NCBI GenBank assembly: GCA_001599935.1
Contig: BCIJ01000012.1
Span: 470,483 to 534,482, forward strand
DNA length: 64,000 nucleotides
DNA from: Holtermannia corniformis
Taxonomy: Eukaryota > Basidiomycota > Tremellomycetes > Holtermanniales
Direction: 5' to 3'
Within the stretch, counting starts at the first letter, position 1. Each line of letters begins with the position of its first letter. A model generated the notes under the pieces. The model did no database searches, was not told where the DNA came from, and saw only the letters and a list, made by a program, of their open reading frames with translations. The translations under genes and the position numbers were made by a program. Below are positions 44,001-55,885 of the stretch, one piece after another.

Positions 44001-45864
44001 TCCAGAGTCCTGATGGGAGACCATTTGGCATGTTCTTTGAACCGCCCGTACGAGGTGAAGGCCGTCGGGGGAGTTATACGGCCAGGATCCCTTCAGAGGG
44101 TTCGATCCGGCGGAAATCGGGTCCGAGGAGGATGTCGATTGGTCGGCCTGTAGAACCGGTTGCGAGCTCGTCGACTGATTCGCCGTCGACGTCGAGACGG
44201 AGCTCCAAGGCTGCCGACGAGGAACCGATGCATCGCCGGACGAGCGGTCTGCGCCCGAGTACCAGCGAGGGCACGCAAGATCGGCCATCACTCGGCTCGA
44301 TGGGCCCGACGAGTCATTCGGTCTTGTTACGGAATAACAGTACAGCGCGGCGCAAGACTCTGCCAGCGGGCACACCGGGCCAGGCAATCGTCGCGCAGGG
44401 TCGGGATCGATCAGCGACAATCACCCAAGGTTCGATACCGCGACGAAAGGTTCGAACGCCGGGCACGTCACCGACGCTCCCGCAGGGTGAGCCGCCGTTG
44501 CCCGTCGAGGCGCCAGCTTCGATCGCAATGGCCGAAGCTACGTCTTCTTCCATCTCGCCAAAGACGATCAGTAGCAAAAAGATTACAAGGGTCGGGGACC
44601 CATCGGGCCCAACGGCGCTGAAAAAGGCAGCAAAGGACGGCGTCGTGGTGCCGCCTATCAACGTACTGATTGTCGAAGGTCGGTTGGTCAGCTCCAAGTG
44701 CATAGACTGACGGTGACAGATAACCCGATCAACCAAAACATTCTCAGCATGTTTTTGCGCAAGAAGAAGATTCGCCATTCGGCCGCAAAGGACGGTCAAG
44801 AGGCGGTTGAAAAGTGGCGCACAGGTGGTTTCCACCTGATCTTGGTCAGTCGGCGAGACCGACCTAGGTCCGAGCTTACTCGTGCAGATGGATATCCAAC
44901 TGCCCGTCATGGACGGGATCCAAGCCACCAAGGAGATCCGTAAGCTCGAGCGCAACAACAATATCGGCATCTTTCCTAGCACGCCCGTGAGCGAGTCGGC
45001 CCGCCAGACCGAGCAAACCGCGCCAGCGTCCCCTTTCCGCTCATCAGTCATCATCGTGGCCCTCACGGCCTCGTCGCTGCAAAGTGATCGTGTGTCGGCC
45101 TTGGCAGCCGGTTGCAACGACTTTTTGACAAAGCCCGTCTCGCTCAAGTGGCTTGAGCGCAAGATTGTCGAGTGGGGCTGTATGCAGGTGTGTCATTCAC
45201 AACGCTCTCGGGTAGAACTCACACCCCGCAGGCGTTGATCGACTTTGACGGCTGGAGGAGATGGAAAACTTCCGACACCAAAGACGGAGCCGAGACCAAG
45301 CGCGGATTCCAGCTCGGCCCCGACGCCAAAGCAAAGACTCTTGCTGGCCGGTTACGAATCGACCGAGGAGCCAAACCGCGAACAGAGCCAAAGCCACAGT
45401 CGCCAACACCACCGATTCAGGGTCCGGATATACACGTCGAGCACCCAACACCCGTTTACAGCGAGACGGAAACGCCCGATCCAAGCGTTTCTGCTGGCCA
45501 GGATGGCAAACGGTTACTTGGTGACTCGGGCTTGCCTGCACGAGCCTCGGACAAGGTGGAAGGCGAAGATGGCGCATCGGGCGCAGACGTCCTCTCGTCC
45601 CACTTGACCGATGCCAAGGCTGAGATCGAGGCGCCGGCGCCGTCAGAGACGCTCCCGTCCATCGTGGAGGACCCCGAGACATCAAGTGCGCCCGTGACCA
45701 GTCCAAGAAAACGAGGCCGGGTCGAGTTTGATCTCAGTATCGACGCCAAGATGGAGGGTGGGGCGACGGATGATGGCCCACAGCCGGGTTCCGAGCCATC
45801 GTCAGGGGACTCGAGTGACATGCCGCTAGATCTCAAGCCGTTACCGGCTTTACCTCGGCAGTAG
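41046..45864 (+). CDS. SSK1: Ssk1-type response regulator of the HOG stress pathway
   Basis: Exons 41046-42362, 42413-44678, 44720-44844, 44888-45187 and 45232-45864 (1546 aa). The long N-terminus is Ser/Pro-rich and disordered. Around residues 380-480 a region resembles a histidine-kinase ATPase fold (FDIGELMQSVADLLSGQA, then GQGLGYALSHIIRQILL). The C-terminal receiver is complete: acidic pair in VLIVEDNPINQN, phospho-Asp in MDIQLPVMDG, VALTAS and Lys in FLTKPVS. Ssk1 takes phosphate from the Ypd1 relay and, when unphosphorylated, activates the Ssk2-type MAPKKK. A Pro/Asp-rich tail follows the receiver. The start is the first ATG of the open frame; 309 bp separate it from the VMA5 start on the other strand. 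Confidence 0.92.
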
Positions 45865-45891
45865 GCATGTACACATGCTATCACATTACGT

Positions 45892-48800
45892 CTAAACCAA
45901 CGAGCGGAAGCGCTCGATAGAGATCCGCAGCGCCTCGACCTCGACATCGGCCTTTTGCAGCTGTGAAACGAGTTTGTCAGTTTGGGTTTGCTTGTTCAGA
46001 ATGGAGGATCCAATTACCTTTTCCTCGTTGCTTTGCCGGACCTCGGCCTTGACAGCCGTCTGGTAATTGTCCTGGCTGACGAGCTTGCGGATCTTGTCGG
46101 CGCCAGCAATAACGAGAGCCTGCTTCTTCTCGAGCTTTGCAATCTCGTCCTGGGCATTCACCTTGCCCTGTGCGACGTCAGCCTGGGCGCGATGATACTC
46201 GAGCGACTCGCCTTGACCGGAACGTGCAGGGTGACATCACTGGTAATGACCTCGGTGCCGCACCCGGCCGGGACCTCGTCGCTGCTCGAGACGAAGGAGA
46301 CATTGCCGAGACCCGAGGTCTTGGCGAGCGCGAGGAAGACGGGTACCTGCGACTCGAGCATGGCCTTGACGGCTGGGTTGGAAGTTTGCACAATGACTGC
46401 GACGTATCAGCACAGCCCCAGCTGCAAGCGTCCACCTACGCGAGTTCTTCTCCTCTGGCGTCTTGCCCTTTGTCGGCAAGTTGTAAAACGACATGATCGA
46501 GCGAGCCGTCTTTGTGCACTCGAACGCAAGCTCAAAGTTGCGCTCGGCGTCAGTGTCGTCAAAGCCGGCAGTGTACACGGGGAATTCGGAGATCATGATC
46601 GACTCGCAGGTGTCGTCCCGTCGCCGAGGCAGACGCTGCCACAAGTCTTCGGTGACGAACGGCATAAAGGGGTGCAGGAGCTTGAGACCGCCCTCGAGCG
46701 CCGTGTACAGAGTGTTTTGAGCCGAGAGCGAGACGTGAGCTGGCGCGCCGTCGTCAAACATGGGCTTGCTGGCCTCCTGTAGACGAGTCAGCGCCGCCAA
46801 AGTCAATGGCGACGTACGATGTAGACGTCGCACAGCTCGTTGAGGAAGAACTTGTAGGCGGCCTGGGACGCCTCGAAAAAGTCGCGCGATTCGAGCGCTT
46901 TGTCAACAGCCACGGCGGCGAGGTTGAGTTTGTGCAGGATCCACTTTTCCGCCAGGCTCTCGTTGCCCGTTCGCTGCATTGTCAGCGGCAGCCAAAGACG
47001 TACGGCGCACTGACGTCTCGGGTCGCGTTGGGCACAAACGTGCCTGGTTGGCGGTGACCTTCCAGGTCCATCATGCCCATGCGGAACAGGCAGAACTTTG
47101 TCGCGTTCCACATCTTGTTGCAGAACTTGCGGTAGCCCTCAACACGAAGAATCTCAACCGCAATGTCGCGGCCTGCTGCTATCAGCCTGGCTCCTCGCCT
47201 TTCGTGCAAGCACTCACCGCCAGCAGAGTAGTTTGCAAGGGTGAAGCGCAGCGCATCGGTGCCGCATTGCGGGATACCCTTGGGGAACAGCTTCTTCTGA
47301 CCCTCTTCAGCCTTCACAATCTCCTTATCTGGTAAATTGCCCTGGCGCAGGTCGTTGTGCAGTTTCGAGAGCGGGACGCCGTTGATCACGTCGAGCGGGT
47401 CAATGACGTTGCCGAGCGATTTGGACATTTTCCGACCGTAAGCGTCACGGACCATGGCGTGGCAGTAGACTTCCTTGAATGGCATCTGGCCAGTGAGCGT
47501 GACACCCATCAAGGCCATACGAGCGACCCAGAAGGGAAGAATGTCCCATCCGGTCTCGAGCAAAGAGTTGGGGTAGAATCGCTCGAGGTCGGCCGTCTGC
47601 GCGCGAGTGTCAGTCGGCACCGTTGAGTAAAATAAAGCCACAAACCTGCTTGGGCCAGCCCATGATGGAGAACGGCCAGAGGCCGGATGAGAACCAAGTG
47701 TCAAGCACGTCCTCGTCCTGGGACAAGGTATACTTGCGTCCGTTGGCGCGCTCCTTGGCCTGCGCTTCCGCATCCTCGGGCGTACGCGCGACGACCCAAT
47801 TCTTTGGGTCGGCGTCCTATTCGGCGTCAGCGAGCGAAGCGCGGGCCGGCGCATAAACCACTCACATCCGTTGCCTCGCCGTCAAAGCGGAGCAGATAGG
47901 CCGGGCATCGGTGACCCCACCAAAGCTGACGCGAGATACACCAGTCCTGAATGTTCTCCATCCATCGGACCCAATCACCCTCTGACGTCTTTGGCTTGAC
48001 GTCGAGCTCGCCGGCGGCGGTGCGCTGTGGTTGTCAGCCCTGCGTTCGGATTCAACGATAAGCAGACTGACCTTGAGTACGTCCTGGGCCATGGGCGTGC
48101 AGCTGACCCACCACTGTGGCTTCATGATGGCCTCGATCACATCGCCGGAGCGCCTGGCAGTCGTCAGCCACGTTGACACCCGTTTGATCCAGCGACTCAC
48201 GAGCAGATTGGGATCTGCATCGGATTATCCTTGGTCTCAATATACAGGCCCTTGGCCTTCAAATCCTCCAAGATCTTGTTCCTAACATGGAACCGCTTCA
48301 TGCCCTGGGCCGTATATTAGCGTCCTCATCCGCCTGCAAACTACAAACTCACCTTGTAAGCGCCCGCGTTCTCATTGTACGTGCCATCGTCGTTCATGAG
48401 GTTGATGAACTCGAGGTTGTGGCGCTTGCCGCACTCGTAGTCGTTTGCGTCGTGGGCGGGCGTGATCTTGACGGCACCGGTACCGAATGCCATGTCGACT
48501 GTGATGTCGTCGGTGACGATTGGGATCCGGCGGTTAAGGAAGGGGTGGATGGCGAATTTGCCGTGGAGGTGCTGTGTACGTTAGCCGGGCGGTAGGCGTG
48601 GCAGGGAAGGCGTACAGTGTAGCGAGGGTCATCCGGGTGGACGGCGATCGCCGTGTCACCTAGCATAGTCTCTGGACGGGTGGTAGCAACAACGATGCGC
48701 TCATCTGTGATCCATCAGCGCTGCTCCCTGAACTCATTCATTGCTCACCGGAGCCCTCAATCTCGTACGCAAACGACGTGATGGCACCAAACTCGAAGCG

Positions 48801-50035
48801 CTCCTTGTCATCATAGCCCTTGACATTGAGCAACGTCCGGCCGGTGAGCTCTTTTTGGTCGACCTGAGATCGTCAGTGCGGGTCTGCAGTTGCGCCGACT
48901 TGTGCGCACCTCGAGGTTGGACAGGGTCGTGTTGAGGTAGACACACCAGTTGACGAGACGGTTGGCGCGGTAAATGAGCCCCTTGTCGAACATTTGCACA
49001 AACGCTTCGGTCACGGCTTCGCTCAGGTCCTGTCGGTATTAGCGCTGCGATGTAACAGAGTCCACCCAGCAACCCACCTTGTCCAAAGTAAACCTCACAC
49101 GGTCCCAATCATACGACGCGCCCAATCTGCCCATCTGTTCCGAAATCTTCTCCTGGTAAACCTCTTTCCAATCCCAGACCTTTTCGATAAACGCTTCACG
49201 ACCGTAATCGTGCCTTGTCTTGCCTTCCGTCTTGATCAATCGGTTCTCGACGACGGTTTGGGTCGCGATCCCGGCGTGGTCGTATCCTGGGTTGAACAGG
49301 ACGGTTTTGCCTTTCATGCGTGCCCTGTGGGAATAGCATTAGCATCGCTTGGCGCTCGGAAACCGAGGGGCGTACCATCGGATCAAGGTATCTTGCAGGG
49401 AGATGGTCAAAGCGTGTCCGATATGCAGAGCGCCCGTGACGTTTGGCGGTGGTGCAGGGATCACAAACACGCCTTGAGGCTTGATCCCACCATCGGCCGC
49501 AAACTGGGGCTTGAAGAAGCCCTTTGCTTTCCACCATTCATAGTGTGCCGCTTCGACGGCCGTCGGGTCATATGCTGCGTCCTTTGTCATGTCGCCCATG
49601 ACATCTGTACCGTCAGTAACTGTCACTAGCCAGAGCCACAGCCGCAGCCGGACTGACCCTTCTTCTCGCCCTTGGGCGTCAAGTTGACAAACGGCTTGTC
49701 CTCAACCACGACCTTTTCCTCCTTCTTTTCCTTCTTCTTGGCTGCTCCCGACCCGGGCGCAGGGACCTGCTTGGGTGCTTTCGCAGCTTGCTTTGCTAGC
49801 TTTTCAAGCCGCTTGGCCTCCTTTTTCGCTATCCCTCGTCAGCTCGGGTGCACGCACAGCACGAGCCGCAGCACTGACCACCCGATTTCGTCAAGACATT
49901 GTTCCCACCTTCCGTCTCCTCCTTTTCCGTCTCTTCCTTGTTCTCCGTCGGGGGTACAGCGCTGGTGACGGCGGCGACGACCGTGTCCTTGACGCCGATC
50001 GCGACGTCGGCTAGTTGCTGGGTGATCCCACTCAT
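45892..50035 (-). CDS. VAS1: Valyl-tRNA synthetase
   Basis: Nineteen exons in transcript order: 49879-50035, 49658-49828, 49376-49604, 49078-49324, 48910-49029, 48749-48863, 48616-48704, 48353-48571, 48201-48304, 48072-48153, 47866-48024, 47646-47816, 47218-47596, 47015-47172, 46818-46973, 46440-46776, 46218-46396, 46018-46167, 45892-45960. The product is 1096 aa. Class I motifs are [15 protein letters not shown] (HIGH) and [14 protein letters not shown] (KMSKS). Family elements include [44 protein letters not shown] and a C-terminal coiled coil ([13 protein letters not shown]). A Lys-rich N-terminal extension is eukaryote-like. The first 60 aa are not a clear mitochondrial presequence and no second start is obvious. 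The gene converges on SSK1 with 27 bp between stops. Confidence 0.96.
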
Positions 50036-50242
50036 CTCTCGGGTTGTGGGTGGTGGTCTGCCGACCTGCTTTTGAGTGTAGAGATGGACGGTTCCGATTC
50101 GAGTCAATCTTGTAGTGATCCTGTGTGCGCAGCGAGTCAAGCGCGGTAGCATCCACCAGGCGGGCAGAGTAAAGAATCGAGTCGACAATGTAAAGGAAGA
50201 CGATGATGCAGAAGACGGACTACACGTCATTGGAGACAGCAT

Positions 50243-51278
50243 CTACAACGCATCCAACCATCCCTCGAGCTCGTCGAGCCCAGCGTCGACCAGCCAGGAA
50301 GAAGCCGCAAACGTCACCTCGACGCCCTCGACGTCGTCCCAGTTGAACGCTCCGGTCCCACCCCAGATCAACGAATCGTCACCCTCGTCGCCTTCTGCCG
50401 CTCCCGTCCCAGCCGCACCACCAAACAACGCCTGCCACCACCCCGCGCTCGACTGCACCTTGGCCATGCCTTCGATCCGTCCACCGACAGCCGCACGCAA
50501 AGCTTTCAGTCGATCCAGCTCACGCCCGAGGACCGTCTGGACACGCTCGATCGCTTGAGCGCGGCCGAGGGTGTCAGCCTTGTGTGCTAGGATCAACAGT
50601 TTGCGCGTCGAGTTGGTCTTAACGGCCGCACTAGCCAGCGCAGCCAGTACAGGCGGGAGCAGCCTAGTCCCGTCCATCAGTTCATGTCCACCTACGCATC
50701 CACCGCACTCACTCGGCCACACCCGGCGCATTCCTAATCACCGCAGCGACATCCACCACGAACACGGCCGCACCCGCCCGACTCGTATACCTCGTCGCTT
50801 GATCCCGTAGTCGCGGATGACCAGGTAGATCAACCAGCTGTATAGTCTTGCCGCGGCTCGTAGTAGTATAGGTCGAGATGGACGGCGTGACGGATGTATG
50901 GGTTGGAGTCTGATCATTGTGCGCTAGCTATGGGTATATCAGCTGCGTTCGATAGTCTGCATGCGTGCGTACATACCTTTGCAAAGATGGCCGTCTTGCC
51001 CGCCTCCATTGGTCCGACCAAGACGACGCTGTGAGAACCCTTGGTGCTCGGCGTCGCGCCCACAGCTGTCCCTCTTGATGAGCTATACACTGATACAACG
51101 TCAGATATCAACACGGACGACGGCGACGAGCCAACGTACCCGCTAGGAACAAGACGACGGCGACGAGGCCGACAGCGACGGCGAGGAATGTCGGATCAGC
51201 GACGAATGGTTCCAGCAGGAGCCATGAGACTGGTTCGACCTCTGCTCGTACTGCAGAGGCAGATGGAGAGCTCGCCAT
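50243..51278 (-). CDS. SRP102: Signal recognition particle receptor subunit beta
   Basis: Exons in transcript order: 51140-51278, 50977-51089, 50713-50927, 50243-50663 (295 aa). An N-terminal membrane anchor (FLAVAVGLVAVVLFLA) is followed by an Arf-like GTPase domain: P-loop VGPMEAGKTAIF, switch-2 LVDLPGHPRLRD, and the base-recognition element LILAHKADT. SR-beta anchors SR-alpha at the ER and regulates docking of ribosome-nascent chain complexes. Phase decides the exon 2 start at 51089; a nearer AG at 51083 would break the frame. The gene lies head-to-tail with the synthetase gene, 207 bp apart. Confidence 0.9.
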
Positions 51279-51466
51279 GGTGGTCCGAGTTGGTAGATGG
51301 ATGGATCGCAGCAGAGGTTGGCTCGACCGAGTTTGATAAGCACCGTACCGGCGGAAGACGATGCACAAGACTGGGTATTATGAACCATGATACCCATGGC
51401 GAGACACTATGTACTGCTAGCTGCTCCCCGAGTCGCCTCTTGACTCTTGAACAGCACGAGGCGAGG

Positions 51467-53441
51467 CTACAGCGCCCAGCTCTTGGGCACCAGTCCGAAC
51501 CGCTTGAGCATCTGCACAACCGTCAGCTTTGTCCGACACGACGGACAGTGCAATGATTGATAGATTCGCCAGATGCCATCGCTCGGCGGCGTTCAGAGCA
51601 GACTCACGGCGCAGCCTTCCTGCGCCGCAACGTGCTGTCTTTTGCACCCAACGGACCGCCCGGCGTGGCACGAGCTACAACCAAAGACTCACCGCCAAGA
51701 AACCCTCATTCACCGCGCCGAGCGCCCGATTCGCAGCCTTGCCAGCGTGCGAGCGCGCAAGCCGACGACCAACAAGCTCAAGCTGCCATACCCTGCTCGC
51801 GCCGGTCCAAAACTCGACGGCGAGCGAGGGGAAGCGCCCGTCGCGCGTGTTGATCTCGATCGACGTCCTGCAGTCTATCAACCTCGTCTCTGCTGCCAGT
51901 CCCGCGGTNAGACTCACCACTTTGCACCCCGATCCGATGGGATCCATCCTAGCACTCGATCGAGTTTTCTAAACTCGACGTGCTCGACAAGGTACCCGTC
52001 GACCTTGATCATCTTGCTGTCCATCACTTGACGCTCTTTGTCGAGATCGGGCGCAATCGTGGGCGTGTTCCACGGTAGCCCGACGGTCGGTTGCGCGTCG
52101 AGCGGCGGCGTCGAGATTTCCAACACTTGGCCGCGCAGTTGGACGGCCGCAAAGCCGGCTGCGTGATTGAGTACAAACAAGACGGATCAGGTGAGACGTA
52201 CAGGTCGCTTCGGCGAGCACGACGACGTTTGGCACAAACTCGACCAAGTCGAGCACCTTGGCCCGCCACTCGGTCTCGAGTGGAGACCCGCCCCAGAAAT
52301 CGGACAGCGAGGTGGGTGCGAACACGACCTACGCGGGTCAGTCGACCGTACGGGGATGATGACAATGCAGCAGTGGTGCAGGTCCGCCCCAGCTCGGCAG
52401 CCGCAAAGACATGGGGCCGACACGGAATCGCTCGCAGAGATGATCCACCTGCTACAGTGAGACGAATGCTTGGAGTGCGTGCTGCGACATGAACACCGGC
52501 TACGCACAAACTGCAAAGGCGCGCGCACCAATCCAATCGTATGAGCCGATATGGCCGAGGCCGGTCACATGTGGCGCGATAGCCACAACAACCACCCGAC
52601 TCACCTTGAACACGGCCGTCGCATTCACGTCCCTCAACCAATCCTCCAGATCGACAATATCCGCCTCCCAGTCGCGCGCATCGCCATCGACGCGACTAGC
52701 ATACGCCTGTCGCAGCCTGTAGAACGCAACATCTCCATAGGTAAAGCTCTGGGCCGGGGTGGCCAGCGCGGCAGGCTGGATCGTGGCCGTGTGAGGCGGT
52801 AGAGGACTGCTGTTGCGCTTCAGCGCCGATTCAGTCTATGAGCAGTGCCTTACGAGTGGACGGACGCGGGTAGGATCGCTGCATAGCCTAGGTCAGTGAT
52901 TGGCCTTCTACCCGCAAACACTCACGCAGCGTTTCGTATACGTCTCGCGCGTCGCGCGACGCCAGGACCCTAGGGCCTGCCTGTTCCAGACTCGGGCCCG
53001 CCAACACTGCAAAAGCATGCTGAGCCCAGGCAACACGATCCCGCATATCAGCCAACCAGTCGGCCAGTACACGCAGAGCAGGCTGTCGAAGGCTGTGTTC
53101 GCGCCAGGCGTGCAAGAGGTGCGTCGGCGTCGGTGTCGTGTGCGGCGAGGCAAACGGGTTCCATGTGGGCAGTGAGAGAGGCGTGTAGGGTGTTTGGTGG
53201 GTCGCAAGGCGGCCGATGTGGAGGAATTTAAAGTGCGTGCCGGAGAGCTGCGACAGGGCTGGGTCGGGCGCGGTGGTGAAGTTGAGATACGCGGTGGTGG
53301 GTGGCGCGACGAGGGATTCATCGTGGAGAAGCGGGTGGATCCGATCTGGAGAAGTCAGTCTGGAAGGTTGTACGCAGACAATCCAACAGGGTTACAGGCA
53401 TTGCGGAGCCGGTGCCGATTGGTGAGACCAACGTGCGGCAT
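51467..53441 (-). CDS. Unidentified protein, partly resolved gene model
   Basis: Well-supported 3' exons are 52202-52328, 51918-52158, 51693-51867, a 12-nt micro-exon 51608-51619 and 51467-51511, all in phase, ending GFGLVPK-like (MLKRFGLVPKSWAL). N-terminal coding sequence lies at about 52890-53390 (RIHPLLHDESLVAPPTTAYL, later WLADMRDRVAWAQHAF), possibly starting at the ATG 53439-53441. The middle (52330-52890) is not resolved. Elements such as VVFAPTSLSDFWGG, VQLRGQVLEISTPP and SLAVEFWTGASRVWQLEL suggest a soluble alpha/beta protein of 500-600 aa. I considered a Mediator subunit but cannot support it. The single ambiguous base of the window (N at 51909) falls in an intron of this gene. Confidence 0.55.
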
Positions 53442-53735
53442 GTGCCAGCTGTGCACCGATGCTGTCAGTCTATGGCGTCGCCGATGCCTAGTGCGTCTCG
53501 CACCGACACAGAGATAACCGTAGACTCGCAAATGCCAAGTCAGAGGGCCGTACTGTCTCACGACCATGCAAGCGCGCTGCACATCTCTCAAGCGAAAGCA
53601 AGTTTGTTCGCCTCGACACCCACAGTCACTGCGCTCGAACCGAGATGCAGATGCACCGACAAGTCAACCGAACAGTCGGCTGCTACAGTCGTGTCCTGAA
53701 TCTCGGTATGAGGTCGACAGGTCAGAGTCCGAGGC

Positions 53736-53975
53736 ATGTCTATGTGCTCGAACGAAATCAAGGGACCCCCTCCCCAACCTCGTCGCTGCCTAGACATCTC
53801 AGATGCCTACAATGCCTACCTAGAGCTCTGCGTCGCCCAATCAGACCAGGGCCGCAAACCACTCGGCGGACAGCTCACAGCTGGCACGGGACCACTGGGA
53901 GGCAAGAGACAGCACCCCACCGATCGTGCTCCGTCGCTAGCTCACGAGCTGAGCCTGCATGACATGACCCGCTAG
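53736..53975 (+). CDS. Doubtful small open frame (79 aa)
   Basis: An ATG-started frame with the segment LDISDAYNAYLELCVAQSDQ and a Gly/Pro-rich end lies alone in the 740-bp gap between two minus-strand genes. Composition is not absurd for a protein, but there is no domain, no intron and no supporting context. The rest of the gap (53442-54179) shows nothing else. Confidence 0.2.
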   Translation: MSMCSNEIKGPPPQPRRCLDISDAYNAYLELCVAQSDQGRKPLGGQLTAGTGPLGGKRQHPTDRAPSLAHELSLHDMTR

Positions 53976-54179
53976 CACCGCCCCGCACTAAGCGAATTGA
54001 GCCCGGCACACGACGTACGAGCTGAGCTGGGCTACAAGGTCAGGCCACGCGCCTTGCGGCTCTGGTCTGCGAGCTCGCGTATAGAATGTGCCCACTTTGA
54101 GCGGGCACGAGGAGGATCATCTAGCGTCGATGTAGACGACATCTTTAGATCGTGATACGCTCAAAGCTGAGCTTGATAG

Positions 54180-55277
54180 CTACATGCCGTGATCATGGTC
54201 GTAGACTGGCTCGCGCGTCTGCCCGTGTTCGCGTATCGCAAGAGAATGGCACAACGAGGGCAAGTAAGCAAAAGACTCACATTCATACATGACCCCAGGC
54301 AGTAACCCATCCAGTGGCACGGCCACGGCCGCTTCCCCCGCGTGCGCGTGCATATGCACCGGGTTTGACGCGGTCCATTCGAGGTCTGACCCGTAAGGTC
54401 GATACGAGACTTGATACCCTTCTGCCTCTGTCTGCGCCTCTGCAGCGATAGAGTCAGAGCCAGGGAGAGTGGGTGTAGGAGGCGTAAAGACGATCGTGGC
54501 GGTATCGTGCGCTATCTCTGCCGTTCTCACATATCGCCCAATCTCCCCGCTTGCGGCTGGGTGGGAGAGGAGAAACCGGGGCGTCAAGAGCTGATCAAGG
54601 GTGAACAAGAGTAGAGTCAGGTTTGCGAGTAGGGAGAGAACGTTGCGTGTGCGCGAGGTGGTGGGGATCCCGAGGAGGAGGGCGGGGCCGGAGGGCGGTG
54701 CGAGGTTTGAGTGGGGTGATGGGGACGGGGAGAGAGGGTGGAGGTGATCCTGTGGATGTTAGCTGTTTGAGCGGACTGGGATTGACAGAGGGAAGAGGGT
54801 GTGGATTGAGTGGGGAGTAGCTGGGTGAGAAGCTGCATAGAGCGACAACAGTGAACACTGCAGCAGCTACTTGGCCCAGCTCTTGTCCACCACGACCACG
54901 GCCACGGCACGGCGCCCACGACCACGACCACTCACCTCGCCCTCTCTCCTGACCAACAGCTCCTTCTCAACCCTCCCTCCCACCTTCCTCCTCGGTTTCT
55001 TCCTCTGCGCCCTCGTCAACGGTTCGCCGTTCTGATCCAACCGATGCGTGACCGCTTTCACATCGACCACTCTGCCCTCGCCCTCGCCCTCGCCCTCGTT
55101 CCCCAGTGACCGATCGAGGCCTAACCAAGCGACCAGGTACGCTGTAAACGTCACGGGCACGGCATAGTCTGCTGTTGGGCTCTGCAAGAGGTGCGGCTGG
55201 GTGAGTGAGACGAGTGCGAGAGTGCGGAAGACGAGCGCGAGCGCTGTTGTTGGTGCTGCCAACGCGAGGGGCGGCAT
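54180..55277 (-). pseudogene. Truncated PhoD-like phosphatase gene (N-terminal part only)
   Basis: The first ATG (55275-55277) opens MPPLALAAPTTALALVFRTL with two membrane-type segments and a Lys/Arg-rich linker. After at least one intron with an uncertain border comes a further hydrophobic segment (VLSLLANLTLLLFTLDQLLT) and the N-terminal beta domain of fungal PhoD-like phosphatases (EIGRYVRTAEIAHDTATIVF, VSYRPYGSDLEW, VPLDGLLPGVMYECE). The metal-binding catalytic domain that should follow is missing. The frame stops at 54180 and the next 700 bp contain no candidate exons on this strand. I read it as a 3'-truncated gene; internal splice sites were not all resolved. Confidence 0.45.
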
Positions 55278-55885
55278 CGTGCGGGGATGTTCTTCTTACC
55301 GTTTCTTTTTGGCGCTTGGGCTCGCTACAGACCACACGGAATGACGTCGTACGACTTGAGCGCCACCGCGACAGAGTTTAGCACACTACAACTCGGCGTC
55401 CAGACGTGCTACAGCGTCAAGGGTAGATGCAGCAGATGCGTACAGATGATGTGATCAAGCCTGTATGCTCTGATTGTAACACAACAGCCGGCAAGACGTA
55501 GCAGACCGGTCGAAGAAACTGCGCGTTATTTCATGTGTCCAGCCGATGGGCCACGTGGCAACAACACGCCTAAACAGCCAATCGCCAACTTAACGGTGCC
55601 ACACCCGCCATTAGTCTTGCGTTGCGTGCCTAACTCACTCGAGCGAATCGTGTTGAGCTTACAAAGCCTTGGACTCGTTTGACTGGCTGTAGGCTATCCC
55701 ATCCTAGTCTATGAGCGTGTAGTAGCGTCTGCATGCAGTTAAACAGCTTGATATGATATATAGAGTAAACTGTAGCACTCGCCAAACTCGCTGGCAACTT
55801 TGCTGCGAGCGGAATCTGAATCACTCGTGGGCGAGAGGACCGCTTGGCCGGTTACCGGACTGTCGACGGCGCAGCAGCAGTGGAC
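55278..55885. other. Divergent intergenic region, no gene recognised
   Basis: About 600 bp between the PhoD-like relic and the mitochondrial carrier. It is somewhat less GC-rich than its flanks and holds no open frame I can support. It presumably contains the carrier promoter. Confidence 0.4.

Noticed and set aside
43929..45162. Minus-strand frames up to 282 codons opposite SSK1
   Set aside because: They overlap the receiver-domain exons and lack any family signature; shadows of GC-rich coding sequence.
51909..51909. Ambiguous base N
   Set aside because: It lies in an intron and does not affect any protein; simply an unresolved base.
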